A DNA stretch of 64,000 nt from Marinobacter qingdaonensis (GCF_034555935.1 NZ_JAYDCJ010000003.1:2542001-2606000), one strand, 5' to 3'. Counted from the first letter of the stretch, positions 45,533 to 54,819 are shown. Notes: generated from the letters alone by a model not told the origin. Made by a program: numbers and translations.

Positions 45533-46491
45533 GATCGTGTCCTCCGCATGTTGTCCAGTTGGCGGGTTTCTTCCTGAATGTGCTTGGGAATCGGGTTGAG
45601 TTCCCAGATGATGCCGAGGCGGGACAGCAACCACAGGCCATACCACGTCACATCAATTTCATACCACCGGAAGCCCTGGCGCACGGACTGCGGCCAGCGA
45701 TGGTGATTGTTGTGCCAACCCTCACCCAGGGTGAGCAGGGCCAGCCAGAAGTTGTTGCGGCTGCCGTCCGAGGTCTCGAAGCGCCGCGAGCCCCAGACGT
45801 GAGACAGCGAATTGATCGACACGGTGGCGTGGAACAGGGCCACGGTGGAGATAAAGAAGCCCCACACCAGCAGCTGCAGACCGTTGGTGCCAAGGCCCGG
45901 CGCCCACAGTGCCAGCGCCTCACCCAGCAGGTAGATGGCTACCGCTGCGATGGCGGGCACGACCGAATCGAAGCGGTTAATGAACTTGAGCTCCGGGTAC
46001 TTCAGCCAGTCCCGCACCCGTCGCTCGTCCATGGCAAAGCCAGCATCGCAGGTGAACCAACCGACGTGAGACCACCAGAAGCCACCTTGGTGCGGCGAGT
46101 GCAGATCCTGCTCCTGGTCCGAATGCTGATGGTGATGCCGGTGGTGGGCGGCCCACCACAGCGGACCGCGCTGGGCGGCACTGGCCCCCAGCAGGGCAAA
46201 GACAAATTGCGCGGGCCGGCTGGTTTTGAAGGTCTTGTGGGCGAAGTAGCGGTGGTAGAAGCCGGTAATGGCGAACATTCGCACCAGAAAGAAACCGAAC
46301 GCGAACAGCGCCGCGAAGGTACTGACGCCGGTAAACAATGCCAGCAGACACGCCAGATGGAGGGCAAGAAAAGGAATAACTCGAATAAAGTTAAAGGATC
46401 GGGAGCTCGTGTCCATGTGATCCGAACCAGCAGACGAGTCGAACCATCTCAGAATGTTTGTAAGCCAATTTTGCACTCGGGTCATACCCAT
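45529..46491 (-). CDS. Acyl-CoA/acyl-lipid desaturase
   Basis: 320 residues. Membrane di-iron fatty-acid desaturase with the three His boxes HRYFAH, HRHHHQHSD and HNNHH. Four membrane helices lie in the middle. Delta-9-type regioselectivity is common in this branch (HRYFAHKTFKTSR start). First gene of the eight-gene operon. The promoter should lie in the 110-bp spacer shared with the divergent renalase-like gene. Starts MGMTRVQNW; an ATG two codons later is possible. Confidence 0.93.
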   Translation of the reverse strand: MGMTRVQNWLTNILRWFDSSAGSDHMDTSSRSFNFIRVIPFLALHLACLLALFTGVSTFAALFAFGFFLVRMFAITGFYHRYFAHKTFKTSRPAQFVFALLGASAAQRGPLWWAAHHRHHHQHSDQEQDLHSPHQGGFWWSHVGWFTCDAGFAMDERRVRDWLKYPELKFINRFDSVVPAIAAVAIYLLGEALALWAPGLGTNGLQLLVWGFFISTVALFHATVSINSLSHVWGSRRFETSDGSRNNFWLALLTLGEGWHNNHHRWPQSVRQGFRWYEIDVTWYGLWLLSRLGIIWELNPIPKHIQEETRQLDNMRRTRS

Positions 46492-46601
46492 TTAGCCTTT
46501 GTTAACAACGATAAATCCTTGCAGCGTTTCCTCAACTGCCGCCGAGAAAACGATTCGTGGGGTAGTACGATTTACCGAACCTGATTGGATGCACATAAAC
46601 C

Positions 46602-47621
46602 ATGATTAATCAGTCCTCTTTGCCTACCGATATACGCCGAATTGCCATCGTCGGTTCAGGCCTCGCCGGGTTGACCGCTGGAATCCAGCTCAAGCAACTG
46701 GGCCATGACGTAACCCTGTTCGAGAAGAGTCGGGGCCCGGGCGGCCGGCTGGCGGCCAAGCGGGTGACCGGCGGATCCGCCGATATTGGCGCCCAGTACT
46801 TTACCGCCCGCAACCCGGAATTCCTGCCATTCCTGTCGGCCTATGCCGGAGAGGCCAGTTTTTCGGTCTGGCATGGCCGGTTTGGCTACCGGGACGAGCA
46901 GGGCAACTGGGATCGATTCCCGGAGGAGTCCCGATACGTGGGGACCCCACGCATGACCGCCATCACCCGGGCATTGTCCGCGCATGTGCCGGTAGTGGCC
47001 GAAACCCGCATCGAACGCCTAGAGCGTGAGCGCAGCCAGTGGACGCTCGTCGACACCGTCGGCAACCGGCACGAGCCGTTTGACCAGGTGATCATTACCG
47101 CCCCGCCGGCCCAGGCCCGGGCGTTGATGGCAGAGAGTGATCTGGCGGACCTGGCCAGCCACCTGGACGACCCGGTACAACGGGTCCTGCCGTGCTGGGC
47201 GGTCGCGGCCCATTTTGTCCAGCCGCCCTGGACCCGGCATGAAGGAATGCGGGTCCAGCATCCGGTGCTCTATTGGATCGCCAACAATTCCAGCAAGCCT
47301 GGCCGCGAGGATACCGGGCAGTGGTGGGTGCTGCACGCCGGGCCGGAATGGACCGCGGACCACGTGGACACGCCGCCGGAGCAGGTCGCCACCCAGATGA
47401 TTGAGGCCTTCCGGGAGCTGGCGGGGTTCCAGGCCGAGCCCGACGCCGTGGTCACCCATCGCTGGCTTTATGCCCGATCCGAGGACGGCGAACGGCCGGG
47501 CCATCTGTGGTTTGCTGATCACAACCTGGGCGTGGCCGGGGATTGGCTCGACGGCGGGCGGGTCGAAGGCGCATTCAACAGCGCCCGCAGCCTGGTTGCC
47601 GCCATGGTGGCGTCGGCCTGA
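46602..47621 (+). CDS. Renalase-like FAD/NAD(P) oxidoreductase
   Basis: 339 residues. N-terminal IAIVGSGLAGLTAGIQLKQLGHDVTLFEKSRGPGGRLAAKR binds FAD; ADIGAQYFTARNPEF and the C-terminal GDWLDGGRVEGAFNSA are the renalase-like signatures. Some bacterial renalases oxidise isomeric (2- or 6-) dihydro-NAD(P). Divergent from the lipid operon, so may share regulation. An SD is not clear; the ATG at 46602 is the first in frame. Confidence 0.88.
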   Translation: MINQSSLPTDIRRIAIVGSGLAGLTAGIQLKQLGHDVTLFEKSRGPGGRLAAKRVTGGSADIGAQYFTARNPEFLPFLSAYAGEASFSVWHGRFGYRDEQGNWDRFPEESRYVGTPRMTAITRALSAHVPVVAETRIERLERERSQWTLVDTVGNRHEPFDQVIITAPPAQARALMAESDLADLASHLDDPVQRVLPCWAVAAHFVQPPWTRHEGMRVQHPVLYWIANNSSKPGREDTGQWWVLHAGPEWTADHVDTPPEQVATQMIEAFRELAGFQAEPDAVVTHRWLYARSEDGERPGHLWFADHNLGVAGDWLDGGRVEGAFNSARSLVAAMVASA

Positions 47622-47627
47622 GTTGGC

Positions 47628-49112
47628 TTACTCGGTCAGACCGTCGCCCGCCTGGGTGGTAACGGCCGGGCGGGCGTAGAAGTGGGTGATGGTGCCGTCA
47701 CCGAATTTGCTGAAAAAGGCGCTGACGTCGGTAATCTTTTTCAGAGATCGGGTCCGATTGATGGGATCCCTCGACAACACCTTGATGCCGTTGAAATTGT
47801 CTTGGATGTTGGAGAACCGGGCGCGCATCGAGCAGGTCACCACGTCGGTCGGCGCCAGGCCGAGCTTGCTGGCCAGCCAGCGACTGTGGCGTTCGATCTG
47901 GGGCCCGGCCAGGTCTTCCCGGGTATCCAGGTGGTCGAGCTTGACCCGATTCACGATGCAGAAGGAAAAGCTCCGGGGATTGCCGCGGGCGACCTTTCGG
48001 AATGCCTCCCAGAAAAAGTTGTCGGTCAGTTCGGCGAAATACCGCATGTCGCTCAGGCAGGTATCCACCCAGTGGAAATTATCCGGGACCTCCAGCACCT
48101 CGTTGATGGCCTCGCGCAGGAGCCAGTCAAAGCCCAGCGCAGTTTTGTGGGCGTAGACCTTGCGGTACATCTGGTGCCGGCTGTAGACGAAATCCTCCAG
48201 GGCGCCCAGGCCCTTCTGGGTGATGGCCAACCCCAGCCAGGGCTCCGACACGTCCCAGCCAAAGCGCAGGTTGCTGACCAGGTGGTCCAGATTGAACCCG
48301 CCGATGGTCACCGAGGAATGGAATCCGTCCCGCAGCATGTAATCGGCCCGATCGGCATCGATTTCACCGGAGACAATGGATTTCAGCAGATCCATCACCA
48401 TGCGCGGGATGTCGCTGTTGATCAGGGCGCCGGATTTGGCGTCTTCACCGGCGATGAACTGCCAGAAGGTGTGGGCGTGGCGCTGGAAGGTCGCACTCGG
48501 CAACACGTCGGTGGTCTCCATGATGCCGATGACGTCCTGGCTGAAGAGGCCGGCGCCATGGAGATCGACCTGGGACAGCACCTCGTGGGCGACCCGCACC
48601 GAATAATGTTCGTGCTCGAGCTCCTCCGGCTCTTCCCGGTGGTAGAGCGAATAGTCGACCCCGGCCCAGAGATCGGCAAAGCGCCCCGGGCGGGACATCA
48701 GGTCGCGAATCCGGCGGGCCTGGGTGAACTGGTGCGAGAAGCTGGAATGGCCGCTGTCGTGCAGCAGGCAGCCCAGGCGGATCACCTTGGCCAGGTAGTC
48801 GATGGCATCGAGCTGACTCAGGCTCAGATCGGTCTGTTCGCTGAGCTGGCGCTCCCGCAGGTAGGCGTCGATCATGGCTCGGAACATGCGGGTGCCAACG
48901 TGCATCACGCCAATGCTGTGCAGAAACCGGGAGTGGGTGGCGCCGGGAAACACCAGGCTCAGGATGTCGTTCTGGCAGATGTTGCGCAGTCGCTGGAACA
49001 GGGGGTGGTCGATGACCTGGATTTCGTGCCGATACAGCGGAATGCCGCCATGAACCGGATCCATGATCAGCTTGTCGTAGGCTCCCAGCAAGTCGTTTAC
49101 GGCCCGTCGCAT
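47628..49112 (-). CDS. HD-domain phosphohydrolase (dNTPase-like)
   Basis: 494 residues. MDPVHGGIPLYRHEIQVIDHPLFQRLRNICQNDILSLVFPGATHSRFLHSIGVMHVG and LGCLLHDSGHSSFSHQFTQ hold the His and HD metal ligands, with a further Asp in SGEIDADRADYMLRDGF. The closest fold is the SAMHD1/YdhJ group of HD hydrolases. dGTPase-type function is possible; the ligand is not shown. Convergent with the renalase-like gene. Confidence 0.9.
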   Translation of the reverse strand: MRRAVNDLLGAYDKLIMDPVHGGIPLYRHEIQVIDHPLFQRLRNICQNDILSLVFPGATHSRFLHSIGVMHVGTRMFRAMIDAYLRERQLSEQTDLSLSQLDAIDYLAKVIRLGCLLHDSGHSSFSHQFTQARRIRDLMSRPGRFADLWAGVDYSLYHREEPEELEHEHYSVRVAHEVLSQVDLHGAGLFSQDVIGIMETTDVLPSATFQRHAHTFWQFIAGEDAKSGALINSDIPRMVMDLLKSIVSGEIDADRADYMLRDGFHSSVTIGGFNLDHLVSNLRFGWDVSEPWLGLAITQKGLGALEDFVYSRHQMYRKVYAHKTALGFDWLLREAINEVLEVPDNFHWVDTCLSDMRYFAELTDNFFWEAFRKVARGNPRSFSFCIVNRVKLDHLDTREDLAGPQIERHSRWLASKLGLAPTDVVTCSMRARFSNIQDNFNGIKVLSRDPINRTRSLKKITDVSAFFSKFGDGTITHFYARPAVTTQAGDGLTE

Positions 49113-49226
49113 CGCTCACAATCCCCCAAATTCCTGAATCTGGCCTTGTTATATCACAGGGTCGTGCCAGAATAGGCGTATTGATCCGGATTTTTCTTTT
49201 ATCGCTGGTAGTTTAGGGCAGCCGCC

Positions 49227-50435
49227 ATGACCTCGCGCACTGAGCGCATACTGATTATTGATGCCGATGAACAGGCCCGAACGGATCTCGCCCGGTATCT
49301 GGAAGCCCGCGGCTTTTATGTGTCCGGTTACGCCGGCCTCTCATCCGCCAAGACCCTGTTCGATGAGAACATCCCCGACGTCATCTTCGCCGACCTGCCG
49401 CCGGAGGCCATCAAGGACCTGGCGCGTCGGCTGGAAGAGGCAGAAACCCTCACCCCCATTGTGTGCTGCTCAGACAGCGAGTCCAGCGCCGACGTGGTGC
49501 GCGCGCTCCGGGCCGGGGCGGCGGATTTCGTGCTCAAGCCCTGCAATGACGACAAGGGCGCCCTGGATGACGTCATCGAGAAGCTGTTCGACCGGGTGCG
49601 GGTGAATCGACTGAACCAGCTCTACCGGCACGAGCTGGAGGAAGCCAATCGGGACCTTCGCAACGGCATTTCCGAGCTGCGCGCCGACCAGCGCGCCGGC
49701 CGCAAGGTCCAGTTGCGAATGCTGCCGGAACGGGAACAGGACCTGGTGGGCCTGCACGTTGACCACCTGATCAAGCCCTCGCTGTACCTCAGTGGTGATT
49801 TCCTGGATTACTTCCGGATTTCCGAGGACCAGGTCCTGGTCTACATCGCTGACGTGTCCGGCCATGGCGCCAGCTCCGCGTTCGTGACCGTTTTGCTGAA
49901 GAACCTCACCAATCGTCTGCAGCGTAACCTGCGCCGGCATTCCAGCGACGATATCCTGTACCCGGATCGGTTCCTGGAGCGGATCAACTCGGAACTGCTG
50001 GACACGGGGCTCGGCAAACACGTAACCGTTTTCGTTGGCATCATTTCGGTCAAAGAGCGTACATTGAAGTATGCGGTCGGGGCGCATTTCCCCATGCCCA
50101 TCTTGTCGTTCGAGGGCGGGGAAACCCGGTTCCTGGAAGGCAGCGGGTTACCGGTAGGGCTGTTTGAAACGCCCAAATGGGAGGTGTACGAGGTACCGCT
50201 GGCACAGCCTTTCCGTCTGACGCTGTTTTCGGATGGCATTTTGGAGGTGATTTCCGCCAAAAGCCTCGACGAAAAGGAGAGCACACTACTTGAACTCGTG
50301 TCGGGAGGTCGTCACACTATCGCTTCCTTGAGCGAGGCTCTGAATCTCGACGCGATCACGGAATTACCGGACGATATAGCTATCGTGTCGGTTACTGATT
50401 CCATACTCGGATCTGACAACACGTCGTCGAAATAG
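49227..50435 (+). CDS. hsbR: Response regulator with PP2C (SpoIIE) phosphatase domain, HsbR-like
   Basis: 402 residues: receiver domain (about 5-125) with phospho-acceptor Asp56 in DVIFADLPPE and LKPC with the conserved Lys near 107, then a linker helix and a PP2C domain (about 170-395) with IADVSGHGASSAFVT and LFSDGILEV. It dephosphorylates the STAS protein encoded next. The same two-gene arrangement is HsbR-HsbA in P. aeruginosa, which links a kinase cascade to the switch between swimming and biofilm. Symbol is by arrangement and domain order only. Confidence 0.82.
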   Translation: MTSRTERILIIDADEQARTDLARYLEARGFYVSGYAGLSSAKTLFDENIPDVIFADLPPEAIKDLARRLEEAETLTPIVCCSDSESSADVVRALRAGAADFVLKPCNDDKGALDDVIEKLFDRVRVNRLNQLYRHELEEANRDLRNGISELRADQRAGRKVQLRMLPEREQDLVGLHVDHLIKPSLYLSGDFLDYFRISEDQVLVYIADVSGHGASSAFVTVLLKNLTNRLQRNLRRHSSDDILYPDRFLERINSELLDTGLGKHVTVFVGIISVKERTLKYAVGAHFPMPILSFEGGETRFLEGSGLPVGLFETPKWEVYEVPLAQPFRLTLFSDGILEVISAKSLDEKESTLLELVSGGRHTIASLSEALNLDAITELPDDIAIVSVTDSILGSDNTSSK

Positions 50436-50449
50436 TGGCAGTGTGAAAC

Positions 50450-50941
50450 ATGGCTGGTTACAAGATCCTGCAAGCTGAAAAACAGGGCATTTATGTCCTG
50501 AAGTTTATTGGGGAAATCCGGCTGAACCTGTGTTCGACGCTGGACAATCTGGTTGAGTCCATCACCCAGGATCCGCATTTCAAGACCGTGGTGATCGATC
50601 TCACCGAAACTGAGATCATCGACAGCACCACGCTCGGCCTGCTGGCCAAGATCGCCATGGCGGCCCAGCAACAGAGCCATTTCCTGCCCACACTGATCTC
50701 CACCAATCCGGACGTTACCCGCATTATCACATCCATGGGGTTCGACAAGATTTTCATCATTGTCCGTGAACCCGCCTCCCGCATCGAAGAACTCGAAGAG
50801 ATCCCGGTCCTGAAAGCGAGCGAACAGCAGGTTCGCGACAAGGTGCTGGACGCCCATAAGGTGCTTATGGGCATGAACAGCCGAAACCGGGAAGAGTTCA
50901 AGAACCTGGTGCGCGCACTGGAATGTGAAGAACCCGGCTGA
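50450..50941 (+). CDS. hsbA: STAS-domain anti-sigma factor antagonist, HsbA-like
   Basis: 163 residues. N-terminal STAS domain with LIDLTETEIIDSTTLGLLAKIA; Ser59 is the expected phospho-site. A C-terminal helical extension (residues 115-163) is longer than in SpoIIAA but like HsbA. It lies 14 bp after the phosphatase gene. In P. aeruginosa HsbA binds FlgM when dephosphorylated and the diguanylate cyclase HsbD when phosphorylated; no flgM is in view here. Confidence 0.85.
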   Translation: MAGYKILQAEKQGIYVLKFIGEIRLNLCSTLDNLVESITQDPHFKTVVIDLTETEIIDSTTLGLLAKIAMAAQQQSHFLPTLISTNPDVTRIITSMGFDKIFIIVREPASRIEELEEIPVLKASEQQVRDKVLDAHKVLMGMNSRNREEFKNLVRALECEEPG

Positions 50942-50999
50942 AGCGGCGCCGCCCCCACGCAGGCGCCGGATGTCTCACCCGATCTGACAACATAATGGA

Positions 51000-52073
51000 A
51001 TGACTATGCCAGAACAGAACGCGCCCCAAACCGATGGGGCCAAGGGCCCGACCCATGATGTGGCGGTCCTCGGCGGCGGCAGCTTTGGCACTGCCATGGC
51101 CAAGGTGCTGGGCGAGAATGGGCATCGCGTGCATTTCTGGATGCGCGACGCCGGCCAGGTCGATGAGATCAACCGGACCCGGATCAACAGCCGCTACATG
51201 CCGGATGTGGAGCTGACCGGGGACCTGCTGCCGACCACCGACCTCGCCGAAGCGGTCGGCAAGGCGGAAATCGTGTTCGTCGCCATTCCCAGCAAGGCGT
51301 TCCGCGCCGTGATTCGTGAGCACAGCGGCGAATTCCGGGACGGACAGATCGTCATCAGCCTGACCAAGGGCATTGAAGAGCACGGCTTCAAGCTGATGAG
51401 CGAGATCCTGCAGGAGGAAATTCCGCGCTGCCGCATTGGGGTGCTGAGCGGCCCGAATCTCGCCAGCGAAATTGTCAGCCGCGATCTGACCGCCACGGTC
51501 ATTGCCGCCAAGGATCCGGATGTCCGCCGGACGGTTCAGGACCTGCTTGGCTGCGAGTATTTCCGGGTTTACGCCAACGTCGACATCTACGGCGTTGAAC
51601 TCGCCGGTGCCCTGAAAAACATCTACGCCATTGTCGCCGGCCTGGCCTCGGCCCTGGAGATGGGGGAAAACGCCAAGGCCATGCTGATTACCCGTGGGCT
51701 GGCGGAAATGAGCCGATTCGCCGTCAGCCTGGGCGCCAACCCGATGACCTTCATGGGGCTGGCGGGCGTCGGCGACCTGATCGTGACCTGCACCTCGGCC
51801 AAGAGCCGGAACTTCCGGGTTGGCTACGCCGTCGGCAAGGGCCAGAATCTGGATGATGCCGTGAACGAGCTGGGCCAGGTGGCTGAGGGCATCTACACCC
51901 TGAAACTGGTCAAGGAAAAGTCCGAGGCCATTGGCATCTACATGCCCCTGGTTCGCGGCCTGTACGAGATCCTGTACGGGACGGCCTCCATCAAGGCGGT
52001 GATCAACAGTCTGATGCTGTCGGTGCAGAATTCGGATGTGGAATTCATCCTGCCGCGTACCATCAGCCAGTAA
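51000..52073 (+). CDS. gpsA: Glycerol-3-phosphate dehydrogenase [NAD(P)+]
   Basis: Reduces DHAP to sn-glycerol 3-phosphate, the start of phospholipid synthesis. NAD motif VAVLGGGSFGTAMAKVLGENG (about 21-40), the catalytic Lys in GVELAGALKNIYAIVAG and LAGVGDLIVTCTSAKSRN. 357 aa, including a short N-terminal extension. Start uncertain between ATG 51000 and 51006. Followed after 23 bp by sixA. Confidence 0.97.
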   Translation: MTMPEQNAPQTDGAKGPTHDVAVLGGGSFGTAMAKVLGENGHRVHFWMRDAGQVDEINRTRINSRYMPDVELTGDLLPTTDLAEAVGKAEIVFVAIPSKAFRAVIREHSGEFRDGQIVISLTKGIEEHGFKLMSEILQEEIPRCRIGVLSGPNLASEIVSRDLTATVIAAKDPDVRRTVQDLLGCEYFRVYANVDIYGVELAGALKNIYAIVAGLASALEMGENAKAMLITRGLAEMSRFAVSLGANPMTFMGLAGVGDLIVTCTSAKSRNFRVGYAVGKGQNLDDAVNELGQVAEGIYTLKLVKEKSEAIGIYMPLVRGLYEILYGTASIKAVINSLMLSVQNSDVEFILPRTISQ

Positions 52074-52096
52074 CGGCCAGAAGGGGAGGATAAGTC

Positions 52097-52546
52097 GTGG
52101 AGTTGCTCATCATGCGTCACGGCGAGGCGGGGTGGCACACCCTGGATCAGGAACGCGAACTGACCGAGACCGGTCGTCTGCATGTGGCGGAAGCAGCCGC
52201 CCAGATCGCGGAATCACCCTGGCGGCCGAAACTGATCTGGAGCAGCCCCTTTGTCCGGGCCAGGGAAACAGCGGCCATCGTGTCTGAAATCCTGAATTGC
52301 CCGGTCGAGGAACGCCCGTTCCTGACCCCCGATGACGACCCAGGTCAATGCCTGGATGCGCTGCTGGACACGGACATCTCACCTCTGATGATTGTCTCCC
52401 ACATGCCGCTGGTCGGCAGCCTGGCGACATTGCTGGTGGATGCGCACCGTAATGGCATTCCGTTCATGACGTCCCAGGCCGTGATGCTTGACATGCCGGT
52501 GGTCGGCCCGGGCTGCGCCGACTTGAAAGCCCAGTTTCTGCCCTGA
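52097..52546 (+). CDS. sixA: Phosphohistidine phosphatase SixA
   Basis: 149 residues from a GTG with a strong SD (GGGGAGGA). MELLIMRHGEAGWH puts the catalytic His at residue 8 as in E. coli SixA, and VSHMPLVGSLA holds the second His. SixA dephosphorylates His-phosphorylated proteins such as PtsP/NPr. WSSPFVRARETAAIV is the standard middle block. gpsA-sixA is a common pairing. Confidence 0.93.
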   Translation: MELLIMRHGEAGWHTLDQERELTETGRLHVAEAAAQIAESPWRPKLIWSSPFVRARETAAIVSEILNCPVEERPFLTPDDDPGQCLDALLDTDISPLMIVSHMPLVGSLATLLVDAHRNGIPFMTSQAVMLDMPVVGPGCADLKAQFLP

Positions 52547-52588
52547 TGTCTCCGGTATCAGGCACCGTTCACCAACCGAAAAAACCTT

Positions 52589-53485
52589 ATGTACAGTTTT
52601 CCCATCGATTACATCGAGCCGGTTTTCCGCCCGCCAAGCGAGGCGAAATCGCTGATTCTCCCGGTCACAAATGGCTGCTCCTGGAACAAGTGCAGCTTTT
52701 GCGAAATGTACACCCAGCCGCAGAAGAAGTTCCGGGCCCGCAAGCCGGAGGATGTACGCCAGGACATCGCCAAGGCGGCACAGAGCCTGGGTGGGGTGCG
52801 CCGGGTGTTCCTGGCCGATGGCGACGCCATGGTGCTGCCGACCCGGCGGCTGCTGGAGATCCTTGCCGACCTGAAAGCCGCGTTTCCGGATCTGCAGCGG
52901 GTATCTAGCTACTGCCTGCCGCGCAATCTGGCCCGCAAATCCGTGGAGGAGCTGGCGGAACTCAAGGCAGCGGGGCTGCAGATCCTGTATGTCGGTATGG
53001 AGTCCGGTGACGATGAGGTCCTGAGCCGGGTGAACAAGGGGGAAACCTGGGAGTCGACCCGCTCGGCCCTGTGCAAGATCAAGGAAGCGGGGCTGACCAG
53101 CTCGGTCATGGTGCTCAATGGCCTTGGCGGCGAGGCACTGTCTCGTCAGCACGCCATCAACACCGCGAAGCTGTGCAACGAAACCCAGCCGGATTACCTG
53201 TCCACCCTGGTGGTCAGCTTTCCGCAGGGCGAGGAACGCTTCCGCGCCGCCTTCGGGGAGGACTTTGCACCCCTGTCCCAGCAGGGATTGTTCGAGGAAA
53301 TTCGTCTCTTCCTGGAGCATCTGGAACTGGATCGGACGGTGTTCCGCAGTGACCATGCGTCGAACTACCTGGTGCTGAAGGGCAACCTGGGCCGGGACAA
53401 GCAGAAGCTGCTGGACCAGGTCAATGTCGCCATCGCCAACCCGGGCGCTGCGCCGCTACGGGCGGAGTGGATGCGCGGTTTGTAA
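52589..53485 (+). CDS. Radical SAM protein with CX4CX2C motif
   Basis: 298 residues, no further domain. Fe-S ligands Cys30, Cys35 and Cys38 in NGCSWNKCSFCEMY give a CX4CX2C spacing rather than the usual CX3CX2C. The SAM-side Gly/Glu motif is ILYVGMESGDDEVLSRVNKGET. VSFPQGEERFRAAFGEDF follows. Resembles the COG1032-type family of unknown substrate (sometimes called YgiQ-like/oxidoreductase). It lies 42 bp after sixA and 22 bp before the DUF1285 gene. Confidence 0.87.
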   Translation: MYSFPIDYIEPVFRPPSEAKSLILPVTNGCSWNKCSFCEMYTQPQKKFRARKPEDVRQDIAKAAQSLGGVRRVFLADGDAMVLPTRRLLEILADLKAAFPDLQRVSSYCLPRNLARKSVEELAELKAAGLQILYVGMESGDDEVLSRVNKGETWESTRSALCKIKEAGLTSSVMVLNGLGGEALSRQHAINTAKLCNETQPDYLSTLVVSFPQGEERFRAAFGEDFAPLSQQGLFEEIRLFLEHLELDRTVFRSDHASNYLVLKGNLGRDKQKLLDQVNVAIANPGAAPLRAEWMRGL

Positions 53486-53507
53486 GTCAGAGTCGTGGAG
53501 TCGGTTT

Positions 53508-54074
53508 ATGAAACAGAACCCGGAAAAGCTGGCGGAACAGGTGAAACAGGCGGTGAAGAATCCCGGCCGGCCCCCGCTTGAGACCTGGAACCCGGAACTG
53601 TCCGGCGATATGGACCTGCGCATCGCCCGGGACGGGCAATGGATTTATCAGGGTGAGCCGCTGGCGCGAGAGGCCATCGTCCGGTTGTTTGCCTCCATCC
53701 TTCGTCGGGAACAGGATGGCGAGCATTACCTGGTGACCCCGGTCGAGAAGTGGCGCATCCAGGTTGAGGACACACCGTTGCTGGCGCATTCCCTGGAGGT
53801 TACCAGTGTTGACGGCCAGCAGGCGCTGAGCCTGACCACCAACGTGGGCGAAACCCTGGCCGTGGGGCAGAGCCACCCGCTGGAGGTTGGGGTCTATCCG
53901 AACACGGACGAGCCCCGGCCGATCATCCACGTGCGCCACGGTGTCACCGCCCGGCTGGTGACGGCCGCCTTCTACGACCTGGTGGAGCACGTGGAAGAGC
54001 GTGAAACCGAAGCCGGCCGCGTTTTCGGCGTCGTCAGCCAAGGAAATTTCTACGAAATCGGGCAGGGTGGTTGA
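53508..54074 (+). CDS. DUF1285 protein
   Basis: 188 residues from the ATG at 53508 (MKQNPEKLAEQVKQ). The DUF1285 core is PPLETWNPELSGDMDLRIARDGQWIYQGEPLAREAIVRLFASILRRE. The later block YPNTDEPRPIIHVRHGVTARLVTAAFYDLVEHV is also a family mark. Two beta-sandwich repeats are predicted. Function unknown. It follows the radical SAM gene closely. Confidence 0.92.
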   Translation: MKQNPEKLAEQVKQAVKNPGRPPLETWNPELSGDMDLRIARDGQWIYQGEPLAREAIVRLFASILRREQDGEHYLVTPVEKWRIQVEDTPLLAHSLEVTSVDGQQALSLTTNVGETLAVGQSHPLEVGVYPNTDEPRPIIHVRHGVTARLVTAAFYDLVEHVEERETEAGRVFGVVSQGNFYEIGQGG

Positions 54075-54274
54075 AAACCCGTACCCAGGCCCCATCCTTT
54101 ACGGTAGAAAACGCACTCTCTCAGTTGTTAAACTGTGTTTTCTTACTTGTTATGAGCCTGGCTCTCTAACGAGGCCCGGTGGTCGTTAGTCCCTCTGTGC
54201 AGTCTGGCTGTCCAAGATCACTTTCGATTGCCCAAATTCAATTAAACAGTCATTGCGACACGCAAGGAGATCAC

Positions 54275-54736
54275 ATGGCCCAACCTCGTGTTGTCACCAT
54301 CCATTACACGCTCACCAACGATCAGGGAGAGCAGCTTGACTCCTCCCGTGTAGAAGGTCGTGAGCCTCTGTCTTACCTGGAAGGTGCTCAGAACATCATC
54401 GGTGGACTGGAAAGTGCACTGAACGAAAAGAACGCTGGCGATCAGGTGAAAGTATCTGTTGAGCCGGCTGAAGGATACGGTGAAGTGAACGAAGAGCTGG
54501 TTCAGCCGGTACCGCGTTCTGCATTTGAAGGCGTCGATACCATCGAGCCGGGCATGCAGTTCCAAGCCCAGACTCCGGGCGGCCCCCAGGTGGTTCGCGT
54601 GGTTGAAGTTGGCGACGAAACCGTCACCATCGACGCCAACCACCCGCTGGCTGGCCAGACCCTGCACTTCGACGTGGAAGTTGTCGAAGCGCGCGAAGCG
54701 ACTGACGAAGAGAAAGAGCACGGTCACGCTCACTAA
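54275..54736 (+). CDS. slyD: SlyD-like FKBP peptidyl-prolyl isomerase
   Basis: 153 residues from the ATG at 54275 (SD AAGGAG). MAQPRVVTIHYTLTNDQGEQLDSSRVEGREPLSYLEGAQNIIGGLESAL is the FKBP half; YGEVNEELVQPVPRSAFE.. is the IF chaperone insert and DANHPLAGQTLHFDVEVVEAREAT the last part. The C-terminus is only EHGHAH, so it lacks the long His-rich nickel tail of E. coli SlyD. FkpB-like is the alternative. It lies alone before a terminator. Confidence 0.88.
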   Translation: MAQPRVVTIHYTLTNDQGEQLDSSRVEGREPLSYLEGAQNIIGGLESALNEKNAGDQVKVSVEPAEGYGEVNEELVQPVPRSAFEGVDTIEPGMQFQAQTPGGPQVVRVVEVGDETVTIDANHPLAGQTLHFDVEVVEAREATDEEKEHGHAH

Positions 54737-54758
54737 GCTCTTTGCAGCGCTCGTAAAG

Positions 54759-54785
54759 AACGGCTCCTTCGGGAGCCGTTTTTTT
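54759..54785 (+). terminator. Terminator after slyD
   Basis: Stem aacggctcc/ggagccgtt around ttcg, then five T. Reads on the plus strand. Confidence 0.92.
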
Positions 54786-54819
54786 GTGCCCGGAGAAACG
54801 GCGAGCACAACATTCGGGC

